Notes: a model not told the origin generated them from the letters alone. A DNA stretch of 51,858 nt from Lachnospiraceae bacterium (GCA_021199655.1 JAJQHQ010000094.1:1-51858), one strand, 5' to 3'. Positions 29,396-38,003 are shown, counted from the stretch's first letter. Numbers and translations: made by a program.

Positions 29396-29663
29396 CCGGG
29401 CATAAATTTTTTCTCAACCGATTTCTTTCCTGTATTACACTATATCGTATTTTGTCGAATGTGACAATCAGAAAAAATTGTTACAGATATGGCGGCAAAA
29501 AATCTTTTTGGAATTATCGCTTTTCTGTGGAAATCACCGGAAACAAATGATATACTGTGACAGGCAAACGGATTTTATGTCCGACAGCCCATTCTGTATG
29601 ATAAAGAAAATGGAACTGTGAAGGTACGGAACAGTTACTGAAAAACAAAATAAGGAGAACACC
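29396..29663 (+). other. Promoter region of the malic enzyme gene
   Basis: This 268-bp non-coding stretch has an extended -10-like TGATATACT near 29549-29557 and a family-1 repeat copy just before the ribosome site. A small TTGTC/GACAA inverted repeat lies near 29452-29467. No other gene was seen. Confidence 0.5.
29612..29638. repeat. Palindromic repeat, family 1, short form upstream of malic enzyme
   Basis: GGAACTGTGAAGGTAC followed by GGAACAGTTAC is nearly the reverse complement of the short copy at 14744-14771. It would be in the 5' leader, 25 bp before the start codon. Confidence 0.65.
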
Positions 29664-30836
29664 ATGGACTACGCAAAAGAATCCCTGAAAATGCATTATG
29701 ATCTGAAAGGAAAAATTGAAGTGACGGCCCGCGCGGCTGTCGATTCCAAGGATGCGCTGAGCCTCGCTTATACCCCCGGCGTGGCTCAGCCCTGTCTGGA
29801 GATTCAGAAAGATATCAGCAAAAGCTACGAACTGACCCGGCGTTGGAATACTGTTGCGGTCGTGACGGACGGCACAGCTGTCTTAGGCCTGGGCGATATC
29901 GGCCCGGAGGCCGGTATGCCGGTCATGGAAGGCAAATGTGTACTGTTTAAAGTCTTCGGCGATGTGGATGCGATCCCGCTTTGTGTACGGAGCAAGGATG
30001 TGGATGAGATCGTCAATACCGTCGCACTGCTCGCGGGCAGCTTCGGCGGCGTCAATCTGGAGGATATCTCCGCGCCGCGCTGCTTTGAGATAGAGAAAAA
30101 GCTGAAGGAGCGCTGCGACATCCCGATCTTCCACGACGATCAGCACGGCACTGCCGTGATCACCCTCGCCGGGCTGATCAATGCACTGAAGCTGGTCGGC
30201 AAACGGATCGAGGATGTGAAGATCGTCACCTCCGGTGCCGGTGCAGCCGGTATCGCCATCATTCGTCTGCTTCTCTCCATGGGACTCAAAAACGTTGTCA
30301 TGACTGACCGAAAGGGCGCGATTTACGAGGGACGCGACGGTCTGAATCCGATCAAGGAGGAAATGGCAAAAATTACCAATTTTGATCACGAAAAAGGAAC
30401 GCTTGCCGATGTCATCCGCGGCGCAGACGTTTTTATCGGTGTCTCTGCCCCCGGCACTCTGACCGGTGATATGGTACGTTCCATGGCAAAGGATCCGATC
30501 ATCTTTGCCTGTGCAAACCCGACGCCGGAGATTTTTCCGGATGAGGCAAAGGCCGCAGGTGCGGCAGTCGTCTCCACAGGCCGGTCGGACTTCCCGAACC
30601 AGGTCAACAACGTGCTCTGCTTCCCCGGCATGTTCCGCGGTGCGCTGGATGTACGCGCCTCCGATATCAATGATGAAATGAAGGTTGCGGCAGCCTACGC
30701 GCTGGCTTCTCTTGTGAGCGATGAAGAGCTGAACGCGGACTACATCCTTCCTGCGGCTTTCGATCCGCGCGTCAAGGACGCTGTGGCAAAAGCAGCGGCT
30801 GACGCGGCAAGGAAGAGCGGCGTGGCACGCATCTGA
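29664..30836 (+). CDS. NAD(P)-dependent malic enzyme (malate dehydrogenase, oxaloacetate-decarboxylating)
   Basis: The 390-aa product is a short bacterial malic enzyme, converting malate to pyruvate and CO2 with reduction of NAD(P)+. Seen are [15 protein letters not shown] with the catalytic-type Tyr, [26 protein letters not shown] with the catalytic-type Lys, [15 protein letters not shown] with the metal-binding acids, and the dinucleotide fold [12 protein letters not shown]. The start follows AAGGAGA. It is transcribed alone between two terminators. Confidence 0.94.
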   Translation: MDYAKESLKMHYDLKGKIEVTARAAVDSKDALSLAYTPGVAQPCLEIQKDISKSYELTRRWNTVAVVTDGTAVLGLGDIGPEAGMPVMEGKCVLFKVFGDVDAIPLCVRSKDVDEIVNTVALLAGSFGGVNLEDISAPRCFEIEKKLKERCDIPIFHDDQHGTAVITLAGLINALKLVGKRIEDVKIVTSGAGAAGIAIIRLLLSMGLKNVVMTDRKGAIYEGRDGLNPIKEEMAKITNFDHEKGTLADVIRGADVFIGVSAPGTLTGDMVRSMAKDPIIFACANPTPEIFPDEAKAAGAAVVSTGRSDFPNQVNNVLCFPGMFRGALDVRASDINDEMKVAAAYALASLVSDEELNADYILPAAFDPRVKDAVAKAAADAARKSGVARI

Positions 30837-30850
30837 TGATATCAGGGGAC

Positions 30851-30898
30851 AAAAGGTCAGGAATGGAACGTTTACGTTCCTGTTCCTGATCTTTTTTG
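30851..30898 (+). terminator. Terminator between malic enzyme and spoIIIAH (convergent genes)
   Basis: A long stem GGTCAGGAATGGAACG/CGTTCCTGTTCCTGATC has a short loop and a six-T tail. Its 5' half is repeated exactly at 4429-4449 in the gcvT leader. Confidence 0.88.
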
Positions 30899-30918
30899 TC
30901 CGACGTTTTCCTTTTCCA

Positions 30919-31734
30919 TCATCCGGCTGTAGAACTGTCGGTGTACGCAGCAGCTTCTGTACCTATCGAAGTTTCAGTTCCCGTCTCAATATCTGCATCT
31001 GCTGCTGTATCTGCCGCAGCGTCTGAGGCCGTCGCCGTCACGGCCGCTGCCGGTGTGATCACGATATTCTCTCCTGCTATATCCGTCTTGCGTTTGACGA
31101 TATCCTCAATCTGAGCTCTCTGCGCCTCGGTCAGCTCAGATGCATTCACCACGACGTCAGCCGTGTCATCCGTAATACTCACCACACAGTCCGTGAATCC
31201 GCTCGCTTCCAGCAAAAGCTCGGCCGCCGATTCCTTTTCCGCATTGAGTGTCAGAGTGGTCATTGCCGTGACAGCTTCCTGTTTCTGATCGTCAGAAATA
31301 TCCGTACTGTCAATCAGCTCCTGCAGTTCCTCCTTACTTTTTGCCCGCACCTGCTCCCGGTTCAGCTTTGCGGCTGCCAGGATCTCGCCCGCGGCACTGA
31401 CCGATGTGCTGGCCAGCACCGCTTCGCCGATCGAAGCTTCCGTCGTGTCCGTGCCATCAGATACTTCTGATGCATCCGCAGTGTCTGCCACAGCGCTTTC
31501 GAGCGCGGATGCCTCCTCCGTTCCGTCGCCATCCAGGCTCACGATATCCGTATACGTATCCACGTATGTATTTTCTTCTATCTCATCTGTCAGAAGCACC
31601 GTATTGTCGTCTGAACTTACAGCATCCGCGCTTTCCTCAAGCACACGTCCGGAGTAATTCAGATAGCCCGCAATCGCGATCATGATTGCCAGCGTTGTGA
31701 TGATAATCTGGTTTTTCTTAAAAAGTTTTTTCAC
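30919..31734 (-). CDS. spoIIIAH: Stage III sporulation protein AH
   Basis: The 271-aa product has a short basic N-terminus and one membrane helix (about 10-27), then an acidic linker (about 40-120) and the conserved SpoIIIAH/YscJ-like domain at the C-terminus (REQVRAKSKEELQELIDSTDISDDQKQEAVTAMTTLTLNAEKE, then LLEASGFTDCVVSITDDTADVVV). It forms a ring in the mother-cell membrane that docks with forespore SpoIIQ. The start is GTG at 31734 after GAGGAGG. The C-terminal tail (DTAADADIETGTETSIG) is an unusual low-complexity extension. It is the last gene of the eight-gene spoIIIA operon. Confidence 0.92.
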   Translation of the reverse strand: MKKLFKKNQIIITTLAIMIAIAGYLNYSGRVLEESADAVSSDDNTVLLTDEIEENTYVDTYTDIVSLDGDGTEEASALESAVADTADASEVSDGTDTTEASIGEAVLASTSVSAAGEILAAAKLNREQVRAKSKEELQELIDSTDISDDQKQEAVTAMTTLTLNAEKESAAELLLEASGFTDCVVSITDDTADVVVNASELTEAQRAQIEDIVKRKTDIAGENIVITPAAAVTATASDAAADTAADADIETGTETSIGTEAAAYTDSSTAG

Positions 31735-31744
31735 CTGATCCTCC

Positions 31745-32404
31745 TCATTCCATCTTCATTACTTTGATTTTATGCGCTTCAATTCCGAATAATGCCATCA
31801 CTGCCTCAGTAATCTCCGTCACCACTAATGAGCTGTCCGCGCCCTGCGCGATCACAAGAACGCCGAGAATTTCCGGCGAAAGTTCCTCTGTCACAAAGGG
31901 AATCTCATCCCCGTCCGCGCTTCTCTCATAGATGGTCGTCTCACTGCCGGATACCTGTTCTGAAGCGGAGGATTCGCTCTCCCCTCCGCTTTCCTCTTTC
32001 GACTCGGTCTGCTGCGTATCCTTCTCTACCACCTTCTTTCCATCCGATTTCAGAGTGATCATAACCTGCGTCTCGCCAATCCCTTCCACCCGGCTTAAGA
32101 TCGACTCCAGACGTTCCTCAAGCGCGCTCTCTGTACTCGTGCTTCCCGTGCCGTTTAAATTGTCGGCAGCACTTCCCTGTGAGACTGCTTCTGCAGCAGT
32201 CTGCTCCGATTGCTGTCCGCCCAAAGAAGCTTCTTCCGTCTGCGTCCCGGTAAGCCCGGACATTTCTGCAGCTTCATTGGATGAAGAATCAGAGGCGGCA
32301 TTGCCCGACGGCCAGGCGATCACCACCAGCAGCACACCCAGAAGCAAAAGGATCAGGATCTGGTCTTTTTTCCAATTCTTCAGATTTTCCAGCCACTGCT
32401 TCAT
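31745..32404 (-). CDS. spoIIIAG: Stage III sporulation protein AG
   Basis: The 219-aa product has one membrane helix (about 17-36), a Ser/Glu/Gln-rich linker and a ring-forming domain with LEERLESILSRVEGIGETQVMITLKSDGKKVVEKD and the C-terminal SPEILGVLVIAQGADSSLVVTEITEAVMALFGIEAHKIKV, both typical of SpoIIIAG. It forms the large ring of the mother cell-forespore channel. The start at 32404 follows GAGGAGGGAG. spoIIIAH follows after 10 bp. Confidence 0.94.
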   Translation of the reverse strand: MKQWLENLKNWKKDQILILLLLGVLLVVIAWPSGNAASDSSSNEAAEMSGLTGTQTEEASLGGQQSEQTAAEAVSQGSAADNLNGTGSTSTESALEERLESILSRVEGIGETQVMITLKSDGKKVVEKDTQQTESKEESGGESESSASEQVSGSETTIYERSADGDEIPFVTEELSPEILGVLVIAQGADSSLVVTEITEAVMALFGIEAHKIKVMKME

Positions 32405-32470
32405 GGACTCCCTCCTCTGAATCATCACAACATAAGTTTCTTATCATACACTTCGAACGCTTCCCGGTTT

Positions 32471-33022
32471 TCATCCTCCTTCGATCTCTATACTGCTTTC
32501 CGGTATCAGATACAGTTCGGCCAGCTCGCTCACCGCCGCTGAAACCGCGCTGTCGCTGAATTCTCCGGTCACAATGTCTCCATTTTCCGACGTTGCCTGG
32601 AAATCACCGCCAAAGTCAGCAGATTTCACTGTCACAGTCAGGCCTTCAACAGAATATCCATCCTCCCCGAATTCAATTGCTGTCGATACAGCCTCCAGCC
32701 CGTACGCGGAGACGATTCCTGCGGTCTGTCTTATAAGTTCGTCCTGATATGCCGCCTGGATCTGCTCATTTTTCAGGTCGTCCAACCCCTCTGCCGCGCT
32801 CTCCAGATCATAATATTCTTCTTTTAAAAACTCCAGCTGCAAATAGCGCTCCAGTTCGTCCGCGCTTCCCAAAAGTTCCAGAACCGGCTGCATCGCCAGA
32901 AGGAAAAACAGCAGTCCCGCATAAAACCGGACATATTTCAAGAACCGGTTCTCCGGTACCAGATGCAGCAGGATGGTCAGCAGGCAGACAGATGCGGCAA
33001 GCGATTTGATCCACTCAGTCAT
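32471..33022 (-). CDS. spoIIIAF: Stage III sporulation protein AF
   Basis: The 183-aa product has two N-terminal membrane helices (about 5-22 and 31-50) and a soluble domain ending in ESSIEIEGG. Its N-terminus TEWIKSLAASVCLLTILLHLVPENRFLKYVRFYAGLLFFLLAMQPVLEL is typical of the family. It is part of the SpoIIIA-SpoIIQ channel. The start follows GGAGAGAAGGAG. Confidence 0.93.
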   Translation of the reverse strand: MTEWIKSLAASVCLLTILLHLVPENRFLKYVRFYAGLLFFLLAMQPVLELLGSADELERYLQLEFLKEEYYDLESAAEGLDDLKNEQIQAAYQDELIRQTAGIVSAYGLEAVSTAIEFGEDGYSVEGLTVTVKSADFGGDFQATSENGDIVTGEFSDSAVSAAVSELAELYLIPESSIEIEGG

Positions 33023-33050
33023 AAGCTCTCCTTCTCTCCGGGATTTTCAA

Positions 33051-34268
33051 TCATCCGCTTCTGATCGAGGCCATGATCATAGCCAGAGAAATCACAAAAA
33101 CCGCCAGCGAGGCGCCCATCACGCGAAGCAGAAGCACCGACCCTTTGGAGATCGTCTCTATCCCATCGACCATCCTTTTTTCACATATCGGAGCGATGAT
33201 GGCGCAGAGGAAACGAAACAGCAGAATACAGACCAGCAGCTTTATCAAAGGCGTCAGGCAGATCATACCCAGCGCGAGAATACCCGCCGCTCCTACCGCG
33301 TTTTTTAAGACCACCGCCGAACCGAGCACAGTTTCCGCCGCCGCGTTCAGCACAGAACCTACCCCCGGTATCACAGACGCGACCCGGCTTATAGAGGAAT
33401 TTTTAAGAGCATCATAAGCGGGAGCTGTCAGGCACTGCACCGCCTGCAGACCGACCACAATACCGACAAGCGAGCGGACCCCCCAGGAAATCAGTGTTTC
33501 CAGCAGCGCGGCTGATCTTGAAAAGACATCTCCGTCAGAAAGCTGTGAAAGCAGCAGCACCAGCATATAGATGTGAACAGCCGGCAAAACCACTTTCAGG
33601 ATCACACTCTGCAGCAAACCGACCGCCAGAAGCGTGATCTCATAAAATCCCAGTGCAGTAACAGTGCCCGCGCTCGCTACGATCGTGATCACATAAGAAG
33701 GCAGCAGGATTTTCATAAACGTATTTAATGACGAACAGGTGTCTGAGACCATCTCCGTCAGCGCGGAAAATGAATTCATCAGCAGAGCAGAGAGCATCAG
33801 ATACATCATAAAAAAACTGATATCGGAAATCTGGTGGCTTTCAAACACCCGCACAAAATTCGAAAAGACCGCGGAAAGGAAAGCAACCAGCAGAATCTGC
33901 ACGGCCAGCTGCTTCTGCTCTTTAAGCTCGCCCAGAAACAGTTCCGCCGCAGTCTCCGTAAGTGTTTCCGCAGAAAAGGGAAGCTCTCCTGTCAGGAATG
34001 CTTTTACAGTCCCCCAAAAAGAAAACTCCTTTGTCGCGGTCATCTCAGAAAGGCTCTCTTCGATTTCCGCGATGTCCATGTATTCTGCCACACTGTCTGC
34101 AAAGAGGAGAGCGTCTCCCTCCGATTCTTCCCAAGCAGCATCGTCCTGTGCTCCTGCTGATGCAGCAGCTGCGCAGCAGGAGGATACCGTAAAAAGCAAT
34201 ACCATGAAAAGCAATGCCATAAACATAAATGCCAGATCAGACACTGCTGCGCCCAAATATTTCTTCAT
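33051..34268 (-). CDS. spoIIIAE: Stage III sporulation protein AE
   Basis: The 405-aa product is a polytopic membrane protein with a signal-like N-terminal helix (about 10-33), an extracytoplasmic acidic stretch and about seven further helices. Family markers include LLPSYVITIVASAGTVTALGFYEITLLAVGLLQSVILKVVLPAVHIYMLVLLLSQLS and VQCLTAPAYDALKNSSISRVASVIPGVGSVLNAAAETVLGSAVVLKNAVG. It is an inner component of the SpoIIIA complex. A 76-bp gap separates it from spoIIIAD. Confidence 0.95.
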   Translation of the reverse strand: MKKYLGAAVSDLAFMFMALLFMVLLFTVSSCCAAAASAGAQDDAAWEESEGDALLFADSVAEYMDIAEIEESLSEMTATKEFSFWGTVKAFLTGELPFSAETLTETAAELFLGELKEQKQLAVQILLVAFLSAVFSNFVRVFESHQISDISFFMMYLMLSALLMNSFSALTEMVSDTCSSLNTFMKILLPSYVITIVASAGTVTALGFYEITLLAVGLLQSVILKVVLPAVHIYMLVLLLSQLSDGDVFSRSAALLETLISWGVRSLVGIVVGLQAVQCLTAPAYDALKNSSISRVASVIPGVGSVLNAAAETVLGSAVVLKNAVGAAGILALGMICLTPLIKLLVCILLFRFLCAIIAPICEKRMVDGIETISKGSVLLLRVMGASLAVFVISLAMIMASIRSG

Positions 34269-34344
34269 TCCTTCCCCCGCGGCTTCAAAAGCCCTGATTC
34301 AAACTGACCTCCATTTTTTACAGGAAATGGCAGCCCTTCCTGAC

Positions 34345-34728
34345 CTATAGAAAGGTATATACCGTCTCCATTAACGCCAGAATGATCGGTGAACTCACCG
34401 CGAGGATGGAAATTTTTCCGAAAATCTCAATCTGGCCGGCAATCGCACTGTAGCCTGCGTCCCGGCAGAGATTCGCGGAAAAATCGGCGATGTAGGTAAT
34501 GCCGATGATCTTCAGCAGAATCTTATAATAGCTCTTCTGTGCGGACACATACCCGCTTAAGGTATCCAGCAGCTCAAATATGGAAGACAGTCTGGAGACA
34601 CTGTAAAAAACGATCAGCAGACACGCTGCCAGACTGACCAGTGCGGAAAAAGGCGCGTGCGCTTCTTTCAGGAAAAGAGCCAGCAGGACAGCAGACAGGC
34701 CGAGAGCGGCAATTTTGATCATATTCAT
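34345..34728 (-). CDS. spoIIIAD: Stage III sporulation protein AD
   Basis: The 127-aa membrane protein has three to four helices and the conserved YKILLKIIGITYIADFSANLCRDAGYSAIAGQIEIFGKISILAVSSPIILALMETV segment. It is a subunit of the SpoIIIA transport apparatus. The start follows GAGGTG, 9 bp after spoIIIAC. Confidence 0.95.
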   Translation of the reverse strand: MNMIKIAALGLSAVLLALFLKEAHAPFSALVSLAACLLIVFYSVSRLSSIFELLDTLSGYVSAQKSYYKILLKIIGITYIADFSANLCRDAGYSAIAGQIEIFGKISILAVSSPIILALMETVYTFL

Positions 34729-34737
34729 GGCGGCACC

Positions 34738-34932
34738 TCACAGCGCAAACAGGGATTTGATGGTTTCAAAAAGCTGACTGATATAGGGCACCAGCCAGAA
34801 CAGCACCAGGATCAGCCCGGCCAGACTGGTCAGAAATGCGTGCTCTTCCCTGCCGCTCTGTTTGAGCACCTGGCTTAACACCGAGACCAGAATCCCGACC
34901 GCGGCAATTTTAAAAATCAGGTTGATACTCAT
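34738..34932 (-). CDS. spoIIIAC: Stage III sporulation protein AC
   Basis: The 64-aa protein has two membrane helices: NLIFKIAAVGILVSVLSQVLKQSGREEHAFLTSLAGLILVLFWLVPYISQLFETIKSLF. Length and sequence fit SpoIIIAC, a small subunit of the mother cell-forespore channel. The start at 34932 has GGAGGAG 11 bases upstream. Confidence 0.95.
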   Translation of the reverse strand: MSINLIFKIAAVGILVSVLSQVLKQSGREEHAFLTSLAGLILVLFWLVPYISQLFETIKSLFAL

Positions 34933-34978
34933 GCACCGCCCCCTGCTCCTCCTGAAAACTCATTCATCCCCGACTGCG

Positions 34979-35018
34979 GGAACCTGGCTGTTCCGCAATT
35001 CCACAATTCCAAGGTTCC
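34979..35018. repeat. Inverted repeat in the spoIIIAB-spoIIIAC gap
   Basis: GGAACCT (34979-34985) and AGGTTCC (35012-35018) flank short GGAATT/AATTCC-type repeats in a 101-bp gap within the operon. A role in mRNA folding or processing is possible. Confidence 0.35.
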
Positions 35019-35033
35019 ACATACTTTTTGTCT

Positions 35034-35561
35034 TCATAACAATAAAATCACCGCTGCTGCCCCCGCGGCGGCAGACAGCCGCCGGTAAAGCATTCCCTTT
35101 TCGCGCCATTCCTCCTGTGCTGCCGCACACAGATTTTCAAAGTGTTGCTCCTGCTTTTTCAGATGCGTTTTCTGCAGTTCCGTGTCTGTGTTGCAGAGAG
35201 CTTTTCCCGTATCCAGCACCGACTGCATCTGTACTTCACTAAGCAGCCCTGCCGGTATTTCCCCCCTGGCGCATTCCCGCCAGATTTCCCCGAAGGATCG
35301 TCCGCTCCTCGCCTCGATCTGGCCTGCACAACATAAGAGCATGGGCCCGAGAGGCGTTTTGCAGACCTGCGCCGCGCTAAAAAGCGCTTCCGGAAGCGGA
35401 GTCCTATGCCAGGTCATATCCTTTTCCAGAAGATGCAGCGTCTCCTTCATCTCCCACAAAAACATCCATCGCTGTTTCAGACGGTGCTCCATTTCCAGTC
35501 CGGACAAAACGCAGGAGACAAAAATGCATACCAGACCACACAACTTCATCCACATGTGCAT
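35034..35561 (-). CDS. spoIIIAB: Stage III sporulation protein AB
   Basis: The product has an N-terminal membrane helix (MKLCGLVCIFVSCVLSGL) and a cytoplasmic helical domain related to type II secretion GspF: LKQRWMFLWEMKETLHLLEKDMTW, TPLPEALFSAAQV, then a C-terminal second hydrophobic helix. Three closely spaced ATG codons (35564, 35561, 35555) lie after AAAGGAG; the middle one has an acceptable spacing and was chosen, but the exact start is uncertain. About 66 bp separate it from spoIIIAA. Confidence 0.9.
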   Translation of the reverse strand: MHMWMKLCGLVCIFVSCVLSGLEMEHRLKQRWMFLWEMKETLHLLEKDMTWHRTPLPEALFSAAQVCKTPLGPMLLCCAGQIEARSGRSFGEIWRECARGEIPAGLLSEVQMQSVLDTGKALCNTDTELQKTHLKKQEQHFENLCAAAQEEWREKGMLYRRLSAAAGAAAVILLL

Positions 35562-35627
35562 CATGCTCCTTTCGTTTCTTAGCTGCTTTGCAAATCCCTG
35601 CATCCGGTTATGCCGAAGCCGGAACAC

Positions 35628-36652
35628 TCATAGCAGATGTGCTGCCTGACAGGAGCAGCGGTACAAAAGTCTCCCTTCCCCATCCTGGATTTCCCGTACC
35701 CGGCCCGGATCTTCTCTGCCTGAAAGCACCACAAAACGCTCAAACATATGGTTTCGCTTCATCCTGCAAAGCAGCGGTTTTCGATCCAGTTCCTCAGGCG
35801 ACGAGCCGTGCACTGTAGCAATCAGCTTACAGCCGCAGGTAAAAACATGCTCCACCGCCAGAGCGTCCTCCTGATTTCCAAGCTCGTCCGCAGCAAGCAC
35901 CTGCGGCGACATGGACCGGAGAAGGAGCAGCATCCCCTCTGATTTTCCGCATCCGTCAAGCACGTCCGTACGCAGGCCGAGATCATTCTGCGGCACGCCA
36001 AGATAAGATCCGGCCAGTTCGGACCGTTCATCCACCACACCGACCGTACGCCCCGCACCATAACGGTTCCCGTCCGAAATCTGCCGGATCACATCCCGCA
36101 GCAGCGTCGTCTTCCCGCCTCCCGGCGGAGAAAGGATCAGCGTATGGCAGACCTCACCGCCTTCATACAGATAAGGCAGAAGTTCGTCCGCACAGCCTTT
36201 CCGCTCATGAGCGAGCCGGATATTCAGAAACGAAATATGCCGGATGCTGCGAATGCTATCTCTGCCGGATACGATCAGATTTTCATCTGCCGCATATTTT
36301 CCTGCAGTATCAATTGGATATCTCTCCGTCACCGCATGCCCGGCCAGGCCGATCCGGTGCCCGCCCGGAACCGTGAGAAAGCCCTGCCGCACTTCCTCAT
36401 CGAACGCATACAACGAGAATCCCGTGGCATACTCCAGCGTTTCTTTAATCTCCTCCGCCGAAATGCAGTAGCCGTCCTGTGCCCGGCCGGAAAGACATCC
36501 ATTTTCACAAAGAGTCATTTCCCGCCCGGAGAGTCGCAGCATCACAGGACGCCCGACACGCAGCCGTATTTCCTGCAGGCATTCAAAATCCAGATGACAT
36601 TTTCCAGCAGGCCGCGCACCGACGGTGCCATCAGACGATACACTGATTCCAT
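35628..36652 (-). CDS. spoIIIAA: Stage III sporulation protein AA (secretion-type ATPase), apparent frameshift near the N-terminus
   Basis: The long frame encodes a clear SpoIIIAA: LQEIRLRVGRPVML, Walker A LILSPPGGGKTTLLRDVIRQIS, VVDERSELAG, and MSPQVLAADELGNQEDALAVEHVFTCGCKLIATVHG. It powers the SpoIIIA complex in the mother cell. The best start is ATG at 36652, right after AAGGAAGGAG, giving MESVYRLMAPSVRGLLE, a typical SpoIIIAA N-terminus, but in another frame. Adding one A to the A4 run at 36600-36603 joins it to KCHLDFECLQEIRL without a stop. The span is 3n-1, as expected for one lost base. The alternative in-frame start at 36698 has no ribosome site and lies in repeat sequence. Confidence 0.88.
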
Positions 36653-36670
36653 GGGGCTCCTTCCTTTCTG

Positions 36671-36940
36671 TGACGACGCTTTTACAGTAATTCATCATTT
36701 TGCACCGCTACGTGTAAAAGCCGATTGCTTCGTGCTTCGCACTCTCACAATCGCCACCAGTATCTCCGCTTCCGCTTCGGTCGGTGCTAAACGCGTGCCA
36801 CTGGCACGCAGCACCGTAATCCGCTCATTTTTCTTCGAAAAATGGCTACTTGCTCATACCGGTTTGGTTGTCTAATGTCCAGTCTCTTAGCCATGCAAGC
36901 ATGGCTCGAGACTTGCCATTGACGACGCTTTTACAGTAAT
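36671..36940. mobile_element. 228-bp hairpin-rich insertion flanked by 21-bp direct repeats in the spoIIIA leader
   Basis: An identical 21-bp sequence (TGACGACGCT...AGTAAT) occurs at 36671-36691 and 36920-36940. The 228 bp between them carry several strong hairpins. One is CGGTGCT-AAAC-GCGTGCCA/TGGCACGC-AGCACCG (about 36780-36812). Another is AGTCTC-TTA-GCCATGC/GCATGGC-TC-GAGACT (about 36879-36911). A third is GCTTTTACA/TGTAAAAGC (36678-36686 with 36712-36720). No open frame with a ribosome site and no terminal inverted repeats were found. Removing the insertion plus one repeat would place the sigma-E promoter directly upstream of the spoIIIAA ribosome site. Whether the repeats are target-site duplications is inference. 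Confidence 0.65.
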
Positions 36941-36966
36941 ATATGGGACAGGTCTCAGGAATATGC
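36938..36966 (-). promoter_or_regulatory. Sigma-E promoter of the spoIIIA operon
   Basis: On the minus strand GCATATT (36960-36966), a 14-bp spacer and CATATATT (36938-36945). This matches the known sigma-E consensus (KMATATT, 14-15 bp, CATACANT) at all -35 positions and at all but one -10 position. It lies about 285 bp upstream of the spoIIIAA start because of the insertion. Confidence 0.8.
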
Positions 36967-36992
36967 ATGAAATTGCGGCTGATATTTTCATC

Positions 36993-37021
36993 TTGCGCAT
37001 AACAAAATTGCCATGTATAAT
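36993..37021 (+). promoter_or_regulatory. Candidate sigma-A promoter of the carbamate kinase gene
   Basis: TTGCGC (36993-36998), a 17-bp spacer and TATAAT (37016-37021), 56 bp upstream of the start codon. Confidence 0.6.
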
Positions 37022-37076
37022 GCTTAGTAATAGATAATGTGATATATGAAATTAAGCATAAAGGAGCGAATACATC

Positions 37077-38003
37077 ATGAAAAAAAGAGTTGTCGTAGCG
37101 CTTGGGCACAAGGCCCTCGGCACTACCTTCCCAGAGCAGCGGGACGCCGTCCTGCACACAGCAAAGATCCTCGCCGACCTTGTGGAGGAGGGTGCACAGC
37201 TGATCATCACACACAGCAACGCGCCGCAGCTGGGCATGATTCATACCGCGATCAACGAATACGCAAAGACCCACGAGACCTACAGCGCTCCAGTCGCGCT
37301 GTGCTCTGCGATGAGTCAGGGCTACATTGGCTATGATATCCAGAATACGCTGCGCTCAGAACTTCTCTCCCGCGGTATTTACCGCACAGTAGCCACGGTG
37401 CTCACTCAGGTGACCGTGGATCCGTACGACGAAGCATTTTATCATCCGATCAAGGTGATCGGGCGTTATCTGAACGCAGAGGAAGCCGCTGAAGAAGAAA
37501 AGAAGGGCAATTATGTGGTAGAAGAGCCGGGCAAAGGCTTCCGCCGGATTGTTGCCGCTCCGAAGCCGCTCGATATCGTGGAGATTGACGCGATCAATAC
37601 ACTGGTAAATGCCGGACACATCGTAGTCGCCGGAGGAGGCGGCGGTATTCCCGTACTGAAGCAGCGGAGTCAGTTAAAGGGTGCGAGCGCCGTCATTGAA
37701 AAAGACGCCGTCAGCGGACGTCTTGCGGATCTGGTCGACGCGGATATGCTTCTGATTCTTACCAATGAGGAATTTGTCTATCTCGGATACGAATCCGATC
37801 ACCCGCAGCCCATCCGCGAGATGAATGTCCGGGAGGCGCTGCAGCACATTCAGAACGATGAATTCGGCAAGGACAAAATGCTCCCGAAGGTCGAAGCCTC
37901 CGTCCACTTTGTCTCTCAGAAGGAAGGACGCACCGCGGTCATCACAGCGCTGGATAAGGCGCTTGACGCATATCTGGGTAAGACCGGGACGGTCATCGCC
38001 TGA
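37077..38003 (+). CDS. arcC: Carbamate kinase
   Basis: The 308-aa product has the amino acid kinase fold and carbamate kinase signatures: THSNAPQLGMIH, AMSQGYIGYDIQNTL, TQVTVDPYDEAFYHPIKVIG, IVAAPKPLDIVEIDAINTLVNAGHIVVAGGGGGIPV, IEKDAVSGRLADLVDADMLLILT and LPKVEASVHFV. It interconverts carbamoyl phosphate plus ADP with carbamate plus ATP. The N-terminal loop reads VALGHKALG instead of the usual GGNALG. No arginine deiminase or ornithine carbamoyltransferase gene is nearby, so the source of carbamoyl phosphate is unclear. The start follows AAAGGAG. Confidence 0.92.
   Translation: MKKRVVVALGHKALGTTFPEQRDAVLHTAKILADLVEEGAQLIITHSNAPQLGMIHTAINEYAKTHETYSAPVALCSAMSQGYIGYDIQNTLRSELLSRGIYRTVATVLTQVTVDPYDEAFYHPIKVIGRYLNAEEAAEEEKKGNYVVEEPGKGFRRIVAAPKPLDIVEIDAINTLVNAGHIVVAGGGGGIPVLKQRSQLKGASAVIEKDAVSGRLADLVDADMLLILTNEEFVYLGYESDHPQPIREMNVREALQHIQNDEFGKDKMLPKVEASVHFVSQKEGRTAVITALDKALDAYLGKTGTVIA

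Larger units (their letters stand above)
36653..37076. other. Divergent intergenic region spoIIIAA / carbamate kinase
   Basis: This 424-bp gap holds the spoIIIAA ribosome site, the direct-repeat-flanked insertion, the sigma-E promoter on the minus strand and the sigma-A promoter on the plus strand. No gene was seen. Confidence 0.7.

Noticed and set aside
36846-37274. 142-codon minus-strand frame upstream of spoIIIAA
   Set aside because: It covers the carbamate kinase start, both promoters and the repeat insertion. Its similarity to the spoIIIAA leader frame comes only from the shared 21-bp direct repeat.
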